DNA of 64,000 bases from Syngnathus acus (lineage: Eukaryota > Chordata > Actinopteri > Syngnathiformes > Syngnathidae): positions 15,325,456 through 15,389,455 of the forward strand of contig NC_051095.1 of the NCBI RefSeq assembly GCF_901709675.1, given 5' to 3'. The translations under genes were made by a program, and so were the position numbers. The first letter of the stretch is position 1; every line of letters starts with the position of its first letter. This document shows positions 1 to 64,000 of the stretch, piece by piece. Below the pieces are notes generated by a model. The model was given only the letters and a program-made list of their open reading frames with translations. It made no database searches and had not been told where the DNA came from.

Positions 1-64000
<64,000 letters not shown>

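Overview
This window is vertebrate, almost certainly teleost fish, nuclear DNA. It has long AT-rich introns with GT-AG boundaries, very abundant (CA)n/(GT)n microsatellites, tRNA-derived SINEs with a GGAT-type tail typical of percomorph fish, small palindromic MITEs and a decayed LINE. There is no bacterial or phage organisation.

The only gene I can support is one partial, plus-strand gene that runs through the whole window: an ADAMTS procollagen N-proteinase, best matched to ADAMTS2 (its sister paralogues are ADAMTS3 and ADAMTS14). Eight coding exons are present: 1-429, 32781-32952, 54142-54347, 60315-60398, 62108-62264, 63038-63143, 63249-63392 and 63785-63917. Splicing phases agree at every junction, giving one uninterrupted reading frame of 477 codons. 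It covers most of the pro-domain, a furin site and essentially the whole catalytic zinc-metalloprotease domain. The start codon and signal peptide lie upstream of the window. The disintegrin-like, thrombospondin, cysteine-rich, spacer and PLAC regions lie downstream. I number the first exon seen as exon 2 by analogy with the human gene.

Layout: exon 2 is at the left edge. Intron 2 (430-32780, about 32 kb) holds microsatellites, SINE copies and fragments, one tRNA-like sequence and a CpG-richer block near 5.1-5.4 kb. Exon 3 is at 32.8 kb. Intron 3 (32953-54141) carries two well-preserved SINEs, one MITE and, just before exon 4, a decayed LINE reverse-transcriptase fragment. Intron 4 (54348-60314) carries the second, 98.8% identical MITE copy and a long purine tract. 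Exons 5-9 are packed into the last 3.7 kb, and a 105-bp intron splits the zinc-binding motif.

I found no second gene, no convincing nested gene and no novel multi-gene system. The points most worth following up are the near-identical MITE pair flanking exon 4, the LINE fragment next to exon 4, a tRNA-like element at 28.3 kb, and a few intronic blocks that look like candidate conserved regulatory elements but need an alignment to test.
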